Source of the DNA: Pseudomonas sp. F(2018)
GTDB taxonomy: Bacteria; Pseudomonadota; Gammaproteobacteria; Pseudomonadales; Pseudomonadaceae
Assembly: GCF_005508865.1 (NCBI RefSeq)
Contig: NZ_SCOM01000001.1
Location: 310,001 to 374,000 of the forward strand
Length of the DNA stretch: 64,000 nucleotides
Reading direction: 5' to 3'
A program made the position numbers and the translations under genes. Shown here piece after piece: positions 33,935-44,397 of the stretch; the first letter of the stretch is position 1; each line of letters starts with the position of its first letter. The notes under the pieces were generated by a model. That model saw only the letters and a list, made by a program, of their open reading frames with translations. It had not been told where the DNA came from and searched no databases.

Positions 33935-35346
33935 TCGCCTGCCGGGGCTTCGCTGCGTGGGCCGCGGCGACGATTGCGTCCGCCGCGCCGGCGTTTGCGC
34001 GCAGGAGCACCGCCTTCGCCGTCTTCTTCCTGACGGTTGCCCAGTTCGCGGATCATGCTGCGACGCTCGCTGTCGCTGGCATCCTGGTAGTCGGTCCACC
34101 AGTCGCCGAGGCCGTCGGTCTGCTCGCCGGCGTCTTCGCGCAGCAGCAGGAAGTCGTAGCCGGCACGGAAGCGCGGATTCTCCAGCAGCAGGTCGGCGCG
34201 CTTGCCCTGGCGGCGCGGCAGGCGTTCCTGCATGTCCCAGATCTCGCGGATCGGGATGGTGAAGCGCTTGGGAATGGCGATGCGTTTGCACTGCTCGACG
34301 ATCAGGTCGTGCGCCGCTTCCTGCATGGCCGGGATCGGCGGCATGCCGCGCGCCTGCAGCTGCGCCGCGCGGGCCGGAATGGCCGGCCAGAGCAGGGCGG
34401 CGAAGAGGAAGGCGGGCGTCACAGGCTTGCCCAGGGCGATGCGCTCGTCGGTATTGGCCAGGGCCTGACGAATCAGGTCGCCGGCGTACTCCGGATCGCG
34501 CTCCAGGGCCTTGGCGCTGGCCGGGAACAGCGGGGCGAACAGGTCGTACTCGACCAGCAGCTCGAAGGTGCGCTCGGCGCGGCCGGCGAGGAACAGCTTG
34601 AGCACCTCCTCGAACAGGCGTGCGGCCGGAATGTCGCGCAGCATCGGTGCCAGGCGGCGGATCGGCGCGGCGCTGTGCTTCTCGATCTCGAAGCCGAGCT
34701 TGGCGGCGAAGCGCACGGCGCGCAGCATGCGCACCGGGTCTTCCAGATAGCGCTGCTCGGGATCGCCGATCAGGCGGATCAGGCGGTTGCGGATATCGTG
34801 TACGCCGTGGGCGTAGTCCAGCACGCGCTCGCCGCTGACGTCGAAATACAGGGCGTTGATGGTGAAGTCGCGGCGCTGGGCGTCGCTCTCCAGGGTGCCG
34901 TAGACGTTGTCGCGCAGGATGCGGCCGCTCTCGTGGCGTGCCGACTGGTGGCTGTCTTCCTCGTCATCGCCCTGCGGGTGATTGCTGCGGAAGGTGGCCA
35001 CTTCGATGATCTCGCGGCCGAAGTGCACATGGGCCAGCTTGAAGCGGCGGCCGATCACTCGTGCATTGCGGAACTCGGCGCGCACCTGCTCGGGAGTGGC
35101 GCTGGTAGCCACGTCGAAGTCCTTGGGCTGCACGCCGATCAGCAGGTCGCGTACGCAACCGCCCACCAGGTAGGCCTGGTAGCCGGCCTTCTGCAGGCGG
35201 TCTACCACGCCCACCGCATTGCGGCTGAACTGGCCACGCTGCAGCGAATGCTGGCGGGGGCCGAGCACTTCAGGCGTGCTGCGAGGATGGGCTTGGCGCT
35301 TGAGCGAGAGCGGCGAACGGAGGGACTTGAACAGCTTTTTCAGCAT
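33931..35346 (-). CDS. pcnB: Poly(A) polymerase I
   Basis: A 471-residue nucleotidyltransferase that adds poly(A) tails to RNAs and so promotes decay. The head domain has YLVGGCVRDLLIGVQPKDFDVAT with the catalytic aspartates; RRDFTINALYFDV and GDPEQRYLEDPVRMLRAVRFAAKLGF follow. The tail ends in an Arg-rich stretch (RKRRRGGRNRRRG) likely to bind RNA. The start is taken at the ATG at 35346; a GTG three codons upstream is also possible. Confidence 0.95.
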   Translation of the reverse strand: MLKKLFKSLRSPLSLKRQAHPRSTPEVLGPRQHSLQRGQFSRNAVGVVDRLQKAGYQAYLVGGCVRDLLIGVQPKDFDVATSATPEQVRAEFRNARVIGRRFKLAHVHFGREIIEVATFRSNHPQGDDEEDSHQSARHESGRILRDNVYGTLESDAQRRDFTINALYFDVSGERVLDYAHGVHDIRNRLIRLIGDPEQRYLEDPVRMLRAVRFAAKLGFEIEKHSAAPIRRLAPMLRDIPAARLFEEVLKLFLAGRAERTFELLVEYDLFAPLFPASAKALERDPEYAGDLIRQALANTDERIALGKPVTPAFLFAALLWPAIPARAAQLQARGMPPIPAMQEAAHDLIVEQCKRIAIPKRFTIPIREIWDMQERLPRRQGKRADLLLENPRFRAGYDFLLLREDAGEQTDGLGDWWTDYQDASDSERRSMIRELGNRQEEDGEGGAPARKRRRGGRNRRRGPRSEAPAGE

Positions 35347-35469
35347 GAGAGGCACTGTTTGCAGGAATAAGCGGCCGGAAATGCCGGTAACCGCACGATT
35401 GGCGCGGATTCTAGCATTGGGAAGGAGAATGGTGGAGAAGGCAGGCTGGGGAAGGCAAGAGGGGTAAAG

Positions 35470-35823
35470 CTACTGGGGGAGCCGAGGCTCCCCCCCAAAT
35501 AGGTGCGTGCTTTGTTTTTGTTATTGTGTCGGGCCTGTTGTTTTTGTTGTAGGCCCGTTTTAGGTATCCCAAGCTGGGTACCAGGAGCAAACGGATTGCT
35601 TTGGATGCTGATATTGCCGTGGTCTTTCCGTGACCCAACCAGTACAGGCTCTGCTTTAGTGCAGTTTTTGTTGTTCTCAGCCTGGTCGTGGGGCGAACCC
35701 CAAAGGCACATCCTCTCCAAAAGAATCAGTTAGCTGCGCCTCCGCGTTGTTGTTTTTGTTGTGCTGGAGTCGTTCTGTATTGTTTTTATTATGGAGCTTC
35801 AAACGTTTTTATTGTTGTTGTGC
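35470..35823 (-). ncRNA. crcZ: CrcZ small RNA
   Basis: The pcnB-cbrB gap on the cbrB strand encodes an RNA of about 354 bases. Transcription is predicted from the sigma-54 promoter at 35833-35848 and ends near the hairpin at 35475-35494. Six A-rich CA motifs (AANAANAA type) are visible on the minus strand at about 35806-35820, 35779-35792, 35746-35761, 35664-35675, 35537-35550 and 35511-35526. The fifth sits in the loop of a hairpin with stem GGGCCT/AGGCCC (35531-35556). CrcZ sequesters Hfq and Crc and relieves catabolite repression; location, promoter and motifs all match. No protein-coding frame is credible here. Confidence 0.93.
35475..35494 (-). terminator. Probable crcZ terminator hairpin
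   Basis: GGGGGAGC (35475-35482) pairs with GCTCCCCC (35487-35494) around a four-base loop. On the minus strand AGTAGCTTTACC follows, a poor U tract, so termination efficiency is uncertain. Confidence 0.6.
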
Positions 35824-35832
35824 CAGAGATAA

Positions 35833-35848
35833 AGCAGAAGCCGTGCCA
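35833..35848 (-). promoter_or_regulatory. Sigma-54 promoter of crcZ
   Basis: On the minus strand TGGCACGGCTTCTGCT: GG and GC are separated by exactly ten bases, as RpoN requires, and TGGCAC is the perfect -24 element. Predicted transcription start is at 35822-35823, giving an RNA beginning GCACAACAAC. Confidence 0.85.
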
Positions 35849-35912
35849 GTTTTTGCGAGTCCTTGTTTTTCAAGGGCTTAGAGAAAATCCAGGCGGGGAT
35901 GAGGCATAAAAA

Positions 35913-35946
35913 AGCCGGGTTCTCGTTACCGATGAACCCGGCTTTT
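35913..35946 (-). terminator. Terminator of cbrB
   Basis: GCCGGGTTC (35914-35922) pairs with GAACCCGGC (35934-35942), flanked by A and T runs so the stem extends further. Read on the minus strand it ends in TTTTTTATG. It closes the cbrB transcript before the crcZ promoter. Confidence 0.88.
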
Positions 35947-35973
35947 GTTACGCGATGTTTGATTGGGGTAACA
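35924..35973 (-). promoter_or_regulatory. Candidate CbrB binding sites upstream of crcZ
   Basis: TGTTAC at 35946-35951 and GTAACA at 35968-35973 form an inverted repeat with a 16-base spacer, close to the TGTTAC-N14/15-GTAACA consensus I recall for CbrB. A third half-site, CGTTAC, begins at 35924. The three start 22 bases apart, on one face of the helix, about 100-150 bases upstream of the crcZ start, the usual place for a sigma-54 activator. Confidence 0.65.
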
Positions 35974-36016
35974 GCTGCGGAACCATCCGCCCGCAGCTCT
36001 GTCACCGCGCAGCGGC

Positions 36017-37435
<1,419 letters not shown>

Positions 37436-37506
37436 TGATTCTCTCTCGACGGTCTCCGAATCCGCGCGGGGCGCTTCACGGGCTCTCGGCGGTTCTAGGT
37501 CACTAC

Positions 37507-40461
37507 TCAGGTCGCTACGGACGTCGCTTCGACATAGCGCGGCAGGGTAACGCGGAATCGAGTTCCGCGCTGGCGTTCGGGGTCGGCCGGGCTGTCGATG
37601 GTGATCTGCCCATAATGCTCTTCCACGATCGAATAGACCAGCGCGAGCCCCAAACCGGTGCCCTTGCCCGGATCCTTGGTGGTGAAGAAGGGTTCGAACA
37701 GGCGGTCCATGATCGCCTGCGGAATGCCCGTGCCTTCGTCTTCGACTATCAGCTCCACGCTCTGCTCCGTGGCCTCGCTGGTCACCCGGATCGCGCCGCC
37801 GACCGGCGAGGCATCGCGGGCGTTGGACAGCAGGTTGATCAGCACCTGGGCCAGGCGCTGGGGATCGCCCTTGGCCAGGTGGTCGGGGTCGCACAGGTTG
37901 AAGAACTGCACCTCGGTGCTGTTGCGGTTGAGCGCCAGCAGACCGATGGCGTCCTGCGCCACGTCGGCCAGGCTCACCGGGTATTCGGAGCGTTGTTGTT
38001 GGCCGGCGTGGGCGAAGTTCATCAGCGACTGGACGATGCGCGAGATGCGCTTGGTCTGCTCAAGGATCTGTGTGCTCAGCTCGTCCACTTCCTCGTCGCC
38101 CTCGCGCTCCTCGCGCAGATTCTGCGCCAGGCAGGCGATGCCGGTGACCGGGTTGCCGATCTCGTGGGCCACCCCGGCGGCCAGACGGCCGATGCTGGCC
38201 AGGCGTTCGGAGTGCACCAACTGGTCTTCCAGCACGCGGGTCTCGGTGACGTCCTCGACCAGCAGCACCAGGCCGCTGTTGCCCGGTGCCAGCGGCTCGT
38301 CGATGGCGGCCTTGTGCAGGTTGAGCCAGCGCACTTCGCCATCCAGGGCCAGGTGCTGCTTGTGCAGGTGTTCCTCGTCCTGCTCGATGAAGTCCTTGAG
38401 CAGGCTGCGCCAGGGTTCGTCCAGGCTGAGCAGGCGTGAGCCGACCACCTGTTGCGCGCTGATGTCGGTGAGCTCCTCCATGGCGCGGTTCCACATCAAC
38501 ACTTCCTGGTCCTTGGCGAGGGAGCACACGCCCATCGGCAGTTCCTGCAGGGTCTGGCGGTGGAAGCGGCGCAGGGCGTCCAGCTCGGCGGCCAGGCCGG
38601 TGAGGCGCGACTGATAATCCTCCAGGCGGCTCTCGATGAAGTGGATGTCCTCGCTGACATAGGCCTCGCTGCCGGACTTGTAGGGCAGGAAGGTCTCGAC
38701 CATGTCCTGGGCCACGCTCGGGCCCATCAGGCCGGACAGGTTGGCCTCGAGGCGGTCGCGCAGGCGGCGCAGGGCATAGGGGCGGCGTTCGTCGAAGGGC
38801 AGGTGCAGGTCGCGCAGGGCGCGCTCCACTTCCTTCTGCGCGGTGACGGCGCCGAGCGGCTTGGCCAGCTCGGAGGCGAACTCCTGCGGCGAGCCGGCCA
38901 ACAGCTCGCGGCGCTGCGGGCGGCGCACGTTGTCCACGGTGCAGGCCTCGGCGGCGCTCTTCTCCTCGTCGCTGCCCTCGGTGAACAGCGAGACCAGGGT
39001 GAACACCAGCACGTTGGCCGCCAGCGAGCCGACGGCGGCCAGGTGCCAGCTGTTCTCGTCGAGGACGTAGACGATGTCGAACCACGGCAGGTGTACGCCC
39101 TGCAGATTGCTGACCAGCGGTACCAGCATGCTCACCGCCCACACGGCGATGCCGGCCAGCAGGCCGGCGATGAAGCCGCGATGGTTGGCGGTCGGCCAGT
39201 ACAGCACCGAGAGCACGCCGGGGAGGAACTGCAGGGTGGCAACGAAGGCGACGATGCCGAGGTTGGCCAGGTCCTGTTCGGCGCCGAGCAGCAGGTAGAA
39301 GCCGTAGGCGGCGGCGATGATGGCGATGATCAGTGCGCGGCGCGTCCACTTCAGCCAGCGGTAGATATTGCCTTCGGCCGGCGGCTGGTACAGCGGCAGC
39401 ACCAGGTGGTTGAGCGCCATGCCCGACAGCGCCAGGGTGCTGACGATGATCAGGCCGCTGGAGGCGGACAGGCCGCCGACATAGGCGAGCAGTGCCAGGT
39501 TGCGGTCGCCGACGGCCAGACCCAGGCCGAGGGTGAAGTATTCCGGGTTGGTGGTGGCGCCGATCTTCAGGCTGGCCCAGAGGATCAACGGTACCGACAG
39601 GCTCATCAGCAGCAGGAGCAGCGGCAGGCCCCAGCTGGCGCTGACGATGGCCCGCGGGTTGAGGTTCTCGGTGAAGGTCATGTGGTACATGTGCGGCATG
39701 ACGATGGCCGAGGCGAAGAACACCAGCAGCAGGGTGCGCCAGGGTCCTTCCTGCAGCGGGGTGTGCAGGGTGGTCAGCGCGTGCTGGTTCTGCAGCAGCC
39801 ACTGCTCCAGCTCGCCGGGGCCACCGAACACGCCGTACAGGGCATACAGGCCGATACCGCCGAGGGCGACCAGCTTGACCACCGATTCGAAGGCGATGGC
39901 GAACACCAGGCCCTCGTGCTTCTCGCGGGTGGCGATATGACGCGCGCCGAAGAGGATGGTGAACAGGGTGATCAGCGCGCAGAAGCCAAGGGCGAAGCGG
40001 TCCTGCAACGGCTCACGGGTGAGGATGCCGATCGAGTCGGCCACCGCCTGGATCTGCAACGCCAGCAGCGGCAGCAGACCGACCAGCATGAACAGGGTGG
40101 TGAGCACCCCGGCCCAGGTGCTGCGGAAGCGGAAGGCGAACAGGTCGGCCAGCGACGACAGCTGATAGGTGCGGGTGATGCGCAGGATCGGGTAGAGCAG
40201 CACCGGGGCGAGCAGGAAGGCGCCGGTCACGCCCAAGTAGCTGGCGAGGAAGCCGAAGCCGTACTGGTAGGCCAGGCCCACCGTGCCGTAGAAGGCCCAG
40301 GCGCTGGCGTACACGCCCAGCGACAGGGTGTAGGTCAGCGGGTGACGGATCACCCAGCGCGGGATCAGGCCCTTCTCGCTGACCCAGGCCACGCCGAACA
40401 GCAGCAGCAGGTAGGCGGAGCTGATCAGGATCAGCTGGCTGAGTTCAAAGCTGGTCGGCAT
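37507..40461 (-). CDS. cbrA: Sensor histidine kinase CbrA with transporter-like domain
   Basis: A 984-residue inner-membrane kinase. The first 500 residues form about 13 membrane helices of the SLC5 sodium/solute symporter type. Next come a STAC-like linker, a PAS domain (LQELPMGVCSLAKDQEVLMWNRAMEELTDI) and the kinase core: phospho-acceptor His766 in RLAAGVAHEIGNPVTGIACLAQ, then N box, VEDEGTGIPQ and GKGTGLGLALVYSIVEEH. The transporter part is linked to histidine uptake in P. putida and P. fluorescens. The gene precedes cbrB by 71 bases. Confidence 0.97.
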   Translation of the reverse strand: MPTSFELSQLILISSAYLLLLFGVAWVSEKGLIPRWVIRHPLTYTLSLGVYASAWAFYGTVGLAYQYGFGFLASYLGVTGAFLLAPVLLYPILRITRTYQLSSLADLFAFRFRSTWAGVLTTLFMLVGLLPLLALQIQAVADSIGILTREPLQDRFALGFCALITLFTILFGARHIATREKHEGLVFAIAFESVVKLVALGGIGLYALYGVFGGPGELEQWLLQNQHALTTLHTPLQEGPWRTLLLVFFASAIVMPHMYHMTFTENLNPRAIVSASWGLPLLLLLMSLSVPLILWASLKIGATTNPEYFTLGLGLAVGDRNLALLAYVGGLSASSGLIIVSTLALSGMALNHLVLPLYQPPAEGNIYRWLKWTRRALIIAIIAAAYGFYLLLGAEQDLANLGIVAFVATLQFLPGVLSVLYWPTANHRGFIAGLLAGIAVWAVSMLVPLVSNLQGVHLPWFDIVYVLDENSWHLAAVGSLAANVLVFTLVSLFTEGSDEEKSAAEACTVDNVRRPQRRELLAGSPQEFASELAKPLGAVTAQKEVERALRDLHLPFDERRPYALRRLRDRLEANLSGLMGPSVAQDMVETFLPYKSGSEAYVSEDIHFIESRLEDYQSRLTGLAAELDALRRFHRQTLQELPMGVCSLAKDQEVLMWNRAMEELTDISAQQVVGSRLLSLDEPWRSLLKDFIEQDEEHLHKQHLALDGEVRWLNLHKAAIDEPLAPGNSGLVLLVEDVTETRVLEDQLVHSERLASIGRLAAGVAHEIGNPVTGIACLAQNLREEREGDEEVDELSTQILEQTKRISRIVQSLMNFAHAGQQQRSEYPVSLADVAQDAIGLLALNRNSTEVQFFNLCDPDHLAKGDPQRLAQVLINLLSNARDASPVGGAIRVTSEATEQSVELIVEDEGTGIPQAIMDRLFEPFFTTKDPGKGTGLGLALVYSIVEEHYGQITIDSPADPERQRGTRFRVTLPRYVEATSVAT

Positions 40462-40508
40462 TGCGCGGGCTCTGCGAAGGGATAGATGGGCAGCCCCACG
40501 GGCGCGGG

Positions 40509-40685
40509 TCAGAGTTCATCGGCATCGCGCTGACTCTGCAGGATCAGGGTGACGACGATGAGGATCAGCCACAGCAGGTACGGGCGATACCAGGCGCCGT
40601 TGGGGTCGATCCACCAGTCCATGATGGCGGGGGAGAACAGGTAGATGCCCACCACCAGGATCAGTACCAGTCGGTAGATGTACAT
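40509..40685 (-). CDS. cbrX: Small membrane protein CbrX
   Basis: A 58-codon gene 47 bases upstream of cbrA on the same strand. The product begins MYIYRLVLILVVGIYLFSP, has a DWWIDPNGAWYRPY turn and a second hydrophobic helix LLWLILIVVTLIL, and ends SQRDADEL. Two membrane helices are predicted. A small hypothetical gene of this kind (PA4724.1, CbrX) sits ahead of cbrA in other pseudomonads. Its role is unknown; the position suggests cotranscription with cbrA-cbrB. Confidence 0.85.
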   Translation of the reverse strand: MYIYRLVLILVVGIYLFSPAIMDWWIDPNGAWYRPYLLWLILIVVTLILQSQRDADEL

Positions 40686-40772
40686 GCGGCTTCTCGTCGG
40701 AGGATGCGCCGATGGTAAAGGAAGCCGCCGGCCTCAGGCCACCCGCAAGAACGGAGTCAATCGCTCACGGAC

Positions 40773-40877
40773 GTAGGGTGTACTCGCGAAGCAGTACAGC
40801 ATGAGCGCCGCCAGCAAGCGCTGGACAAGTGTGGGCGTGACGGTGGGTTGTTCGCTGCGCTCCTGAACCCACCCTAC
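40773..40877. repeat. REP-like inverted pair (GTAGGGTG family)
   Basis: GTAGGGTG occurs on the plus strand at 40773-40780 and, inverted as CACCCTAC, at 40870-40877. The second copy belongs to a larger palindrome, GGTGGGTT (40842) to AACCCACC (40866), enclosing TTCGCTGCGCTCCTG. This is the form of intergenic repeat common in pseudomonads. It fills the gluQ-cbrX gap, which holds no gene. Confidence 0.65.
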
Positions 40878-40888
40878 AGATGGTTACG

Positions 40889-41776
40889 CTAGCGCAGCTG
40901 CGCCTCGGCCAGGGTCCGGCTGCGCGGAATGCGCGTGGCATCCCAGTGGGCGATGCCCCAGGCCAGCACTTCGTGTGGTGTGGCGCCGGCCAGCTCGGCT
41001 GGCGGCTGCTGGCCGAGGGCGCGCAGGGCGCGGGTCAGCAACGGTGGCGCCTGGTCGGCTGGCAGCGGCGGCGAGCGGTAGCTCTTGCCCAGCTTGTGAC
41101 CATCCGGCTGGATGATCAGCGGTACGTGCAGGTAGCGTGGTTGTGGCAGGCCGAGCAGCTCCTGCAGGTACAGCTGGCGTGGGGTGGAGTCGAGCAGATC
41201 AGCGCCGCGCACCACGTCGGTCACGCCCTGCCAGGCATCGTCCAGCACCACGGCCAGCTGGTAGGCGAACAGGCCGTCCCTGCGCCGAATGACGAAGTCG
41301 CCGACCTCGCGGCCCAGATGCTGACGGAATTCGCCCTGTACGCGGTCGGTGAAACGGTACTCCAGCTCGGGTACGCGCAGGCGGATGGCGGCCTCGAAGT
41401 CGGGATGGCCGGCGTTGCGACAGGTGCCGGGGTAGATGCCACCCGAGCCTTCCAGCTGCTTGCGCGAGCAGGTGCAGGCGTAGGCCAGGCCCTGGGCGAA
41501 CAGGCGCGCGATCAGCGCGGCGTATTCGGCATGGCGCTCGCTCTGCCGTACCAGTTCGCCGTCCCACTCAAAGCCGTACAGCTCCAGGCTGCGCAGGATG
41601 GCGTCCTGGGCGCCGGGCACCTCGCGCGGCGGGTCGAGGTCTTCCATGCGCAGCAACCACTGGCCGCCGACACTGCGTGCGTCCAGGTAGGAGGCGAGGG
41701 CGGCCACCAGCGAGCCGAAGTGCAGGTAGCCGCTGGGCGTGGGGGCGAAGCGCCCGATATAGGCGGAGTCTTTCAT
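40889..41776 (-). CDS. gluQ: Glutamyl-Q tRNA(Asp) synthetase
   Basis: A 295-residue truncated class I synthetase that attaches glutamate to queuosine 34 of tRNA-Asp. It has the HIGH-like APTPSGYLHFGSL, a zinc site formed by CTCSRK and the later GGIYPGTCRN, and the KMSKS-like GHKLGKS. It lacks the anticodon-binding domain of a true GluRS, as the family requires. It follows dksA on the same strand, as in E. coli. Confidence 0.96.
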   Translation of the reverse strand: MKDSAYIGRFAPTPSGYLHFGSLVAALASYLDARSVGGQWLLRMEDLDPPREVPGAQDAILRSLELYGFEWDGELVRQSERHAEYAALIARLFAQGLAYACTCSRKQLEGSGGIYPGTCRNAGHPDFEAAIRLRVPELEYRFTDRVQGEFRQHLGREVGDFVIRRRDGLFAYQLAVVLDDAWQGVTDVVRGADLLDSTPRQLYLQELLGLPQPRYLHVPLIIQPDGHKLGKSYRSPPLPADQAPPLLTRALRALGQQPPAELAGATPHEVLAWGIAHWDATRIPRSRTLAEAQLR

Positions 41777-41840
41777 GGGCGGGAGGCTATCGGCTGGAGC
41801 CTTGCGGCGCCAGCCCGCTTATCGGTAGCCGGAAATGCAA

Positions 41841-41860
41841 CGGGGCGCCTTAGCGCCCCG
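41841..41860 (-). terminator. Terminator of dksA
   Basis: CGGGGCGC, loop CTTA, GCGCCCCG: an eight-base-pair GC stem seven bases beyond the dksA stop. On the minus strand TTGCATTT follows, a moderate U tract. Confidence 0.7.
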
Positions 41861-41867
41861 TCCGGAA

Positions 41868-42311
41868 TCAGGAACCGATCTGCTTTTCCTTGATTTCCGC
41901 CAGCGTCTTGCAGTCGATGCACAGGGTCGCGGTCGGGCGGGCCTCGAGGCGGCGAATGCCGATCTCCACGCCGCAGGAGTCACACCAGCCGTAATCGTTG
42001 TCTTCGATCAGCTGCAGGGTCTCGTCGATCTTCTTGATCAGCTTGCGCTCGCGATCACGGGCGCGCAGTTCGAGGCTGAACTCTTCTTCCTGGCTGGCGC
42101 GGTCGGCCGGGTCCGGGAAGTTGGCGGCTTCGTCCTGCATGTGGTGCACGGTGCGATCCACTTCCTGCATCAGCTCCAGCTTCCACTTGTTGAGAATGCT
42201 GGTGAAGTGAGCACGCATCGGATCGCTCATGTACTCCTCGCCCTTTTTCTCTTTGTAGGGTTCGAAGCCACGAATCAGCTGGTTGCCGTTCTGTTTTGCT
42301 TTGGTGGGCAT
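41868..42311 (-). CDS. dksA: RNA polymerase-binding transcription factor DksA
   Basis: A 147-residue secondary-channel factor that works with ppGpp in the stringent response. The coiled coil (about 35-105, [23 protein letters not shown]) carries the tip residues [12 protein letters not shown]; the four-cysteine zinc finger is [25 protein letters not shown], so this is the zinc-containing form. The start is the ATG at 42311 with GAGAGGCGG upstream; the upstream open frame is not supported. Confidence 0.96.
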   Translation of the reverse strand: MPTKAKQNGNQLIRGFEPYKEKKGEEYMSDPMRAHFTSILNKWKLELMQEVDRTVHHMQDEAANFPDPADRASQEEEFSLELRARDRERKLIKKIDETLQLIEDNDYGWCDSCGVEIGIRRLEARPTATLCIDCKTLAEIKEKQIGS

Positions 42312-42507
42312 GGATGACCGCCTCTCACTCTCTCTGATCCATTGCGCAGGATCTGTTCCTTTGCCGGCTCGGACACCGGGCCTGCGGCTGCAAGCGGGCG
42401 AACTTACCAGATCGATTCCGGCGATGCTACTCCCGGTTGTCACGCTTCTTACTGGCAGCGGGGGCAGTTGGTTAGAATTCCCCCTTTTCCTTAATAAAGG
42501 AAGGCCA

Positions 42508-43689
42508 ATGGCCCAGCCCTTCAGTGCGCGCAGTCGCGCCATCGAACCTTTCCATGTCATGGCGTTGCTGGCGCGGGCCAACGAACTGCAGGCCGCCGGC
42601 CATGACGTTATCCATCTGGAGATCGGCGAGCCGGACTTCACCACCGCCGAACCCATCGTGCGTGCCGGGCAGGCTGCGTTGGCCGCCGGCCATACCCGCT
42701 ACACCGCGGCGCGCGGTATCCCGCAGTTGCGCCAGGCCATCTCGGGTTTCTACGCCAGCCGCTATGGTGTGGATATCGACCCCGAACGCGTGCTGATTAC
42801 TCCCGGTGGTTCTGGCGCCCTGTTGCTGGCCTCCAGTCTGCTGGTCGATCCGGGCAAGCACTGGCTGCTGGCCGACCCCGGCTACCCCTGCAATCGCCAC
42901 TTCCTGCGCCTGGTCGAAGGCGCCGCGCAGCTGGTGCCGGTCGGCCCCGAGAGTCGCTACCAGCTCACCCCGCAGCTGGTGGAAAGGCACTGGGATGACG
43001 ACAGCGTCGGCGCCCTGGTCGCCTCGCCGGCCAACCCTACCGGCACCCTGCTGCACAAGGATGAACTGGCGGCACTGGCAAGCACGCTCAAGCAGCGCGG
43101 CGGGCATCTGGTGGTGGACGAGATTTACCACGGCCTGACCTATGGCTGCGATGCAGCCAGCGTGCTGGAGGTGGACGACGATGCCTTCGTCCTCAACAGT
43201 TTCTCCAAGTACTTCGGCATGACCGGCTGGCGCCTGGGCTGGCTGGTGGCGCCGCAGCACGCGGTGCCTGAACTGGAGAAGCTGGCGCAGAACCTCTATA
43301 TCAGCGCGCCCTCCATGGCCCAGCATGCCGCCCTGGCCTGCTTCGAGCCGGCGACTCTGGCGATCTTCGAGGAGCGCCGCCACGAGTTCCAGCGCCGCCG
43401 CGACTATCTGTTGCCGGCGCTGCGCGAGCTGGGCTTCGGCATCGCGGTGGAGCCCGAAGGTGCCTTCTATTTATATGCGGATATTTCGAGCTTCGGCGGC
43501 GACGCCTTCGCCTTCTGCCGGCACTTCATCGAGACCGAGCACGTGGCCTTCACTCCGGGCCTGGATTTCGGTCGCCACCTGGCCGGCCACCACGTGCGCT
43601 TCGCCTACACGCAGAATGTCGAGCGCCTGCAGCAGGCGGTGGAACGCATCGCTCGCGGCCTGAAGACCTGGAACCCCGATGCGCTTTGA
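42508..43689 (+). CDS. PLP-dependent aminotransferase, class I/II
   Basis: A 393-residue aminotransferase. The PLP lysine is in [46 protein letters not shown] and [10 protein letters not shown] are family signatures, and the C-terminal substrate Arg lies in HHVRFAYT. The substrate is not predictable from motifs. It starts at the ATG at 42508 with AAAGGAAGG upstream and overlaps sfsA by 11 bases. Confidence 0.92.
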   Translation: MAQPFSARSRAIEPFHVMALLARANELQAAGHDVIHLEIGEPDFTTAEPIVRAGQAALAAGHTRYTAARGIPQLRQAISGFYASRYGVDIDPERVLITPGGSGALLLASSLLVDPGKHWLLADPGYPCNRHFLRLVEGAAQLVPVGPESRYQLTPQLVERHWDDDSVGALVASPANPTGTLLHKDELAALASTLKQRGGHLVVDEIYHGLTYGCDAASVLEVDDDAFVLNSFSKYFGMTGWRLGWLVAPQHAVPELEKLAQNLYISAPSMAQHAALACFEPATLAIFEERRHEFQRRRDYLLPALRELGFGIAVEPEGAFYLYADISSFGGDAFAFCRHFIETEHVAFTPGLDFGRHLAGHHVRFAYTQNVERLQQAVERIARGLKTWNPDAL

Positions 43690-44386
43690 CCCGCCGCTGG
43701 AAGAGGGGCGCCTGCTGCGCCGTTACAAGCGCTTCCTCGCCGATATCGAGACGAGTAGCGGCGAGGCGCTGACCATTCACTGCCCCAATACCGGCTCCAT
43801 GCTCAACTGCCTGAGCGAGGGCTGCCGCGTCTGGTTCAGCCGCTCTAGCGATCCCAAGCGCAAGCTGCCGGGCACCTGGGAACTGGGCGAGACGCCGCAC
43901 GGGCGGCTGGCCTGCCTCAACACCGGCCGCGCCAACGCGCTGGTCGAGGAGGCGCTGCGCGCCGGCATCATCACCGAGCTGGCCGGCTTCACCGGGTTCA
44001 GGCGCGAAGTCGGCTATGGCAGCGAAGGCAGCCGCGCCGACTTCCGTCTGGACTACCTGTCCGGCTCGCTGTTTCTCGAGGTCAAGAGCGTGACCCTGGG
44101 CTTCGCCGACTCCACGGTGGCTGCCTTCCCCGATGCGGTGACCGAGCGCGGCGCCAAGCACCTGCGCGAGCTGGCCGCCCTGGCCAGGCAAGGTGTGCGG
44201 GCGGTGTTGCTGTATTGCGTGAACCTGTCCGGCATCGAGGCGGTGCGCGCCGCCGAGGAGATCGACCCGGCTTACGCGGCGGGCCTGCGCGAGGCACGCG
44301 CGGCGGGTGTGGAGGTGCTGGCCTATGGCGCCTCGGTAGATCCCGAGGAAGTGCGCCTGCTGCGCCGGCTGGAGGTACTTCCGTAG
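43679..44386 (+). CDS. sfsA: Sugar fermentation stimulation protein SfsA
   Basis: A 235-residue protein with an N-terminal OB-like domain and a PD-(D/E)XK nuclease-like domain: [21 protein letters not shown]...[10 protein letters not shown] and [13 protein letters not shown]. It is a DNA-binding protein of unclear role; in E. coli overproduction raises maltose metabolism. Its start lies inside the aminotransferase gene, so the two are coupled. Confidence 0.94.
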   Translation: MRFDPPLEEGRLLRRYKRFLADIETSSGEALTIHCPNTGSMLNCLSEGCRVWFSRSSDPKRKLPGTWELGETPHGRLACLNTGRANALVEEALRAGIITELAGFTGFRREVGYGSEGSRADFRLDYLSGSLFLEVKSVTLGFADSTVAAFPDAVTERGAKHLRELAALARQGVRAVLLYCVNLSGIEAVRAAEEIDPAYAAGLREARAAGVEVLAYGASVDPEEVRLLRRLEVLP

Positions 44387-44397
44387 GGCGTGCTGTC

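Noticed and set aside
35470..35823. The regularly spaced A-rich motifs as a CRISPR array
   Set aside because: Motifs are short, variable and irregularly spaced, with no constant repeat, and no cas gene is present.
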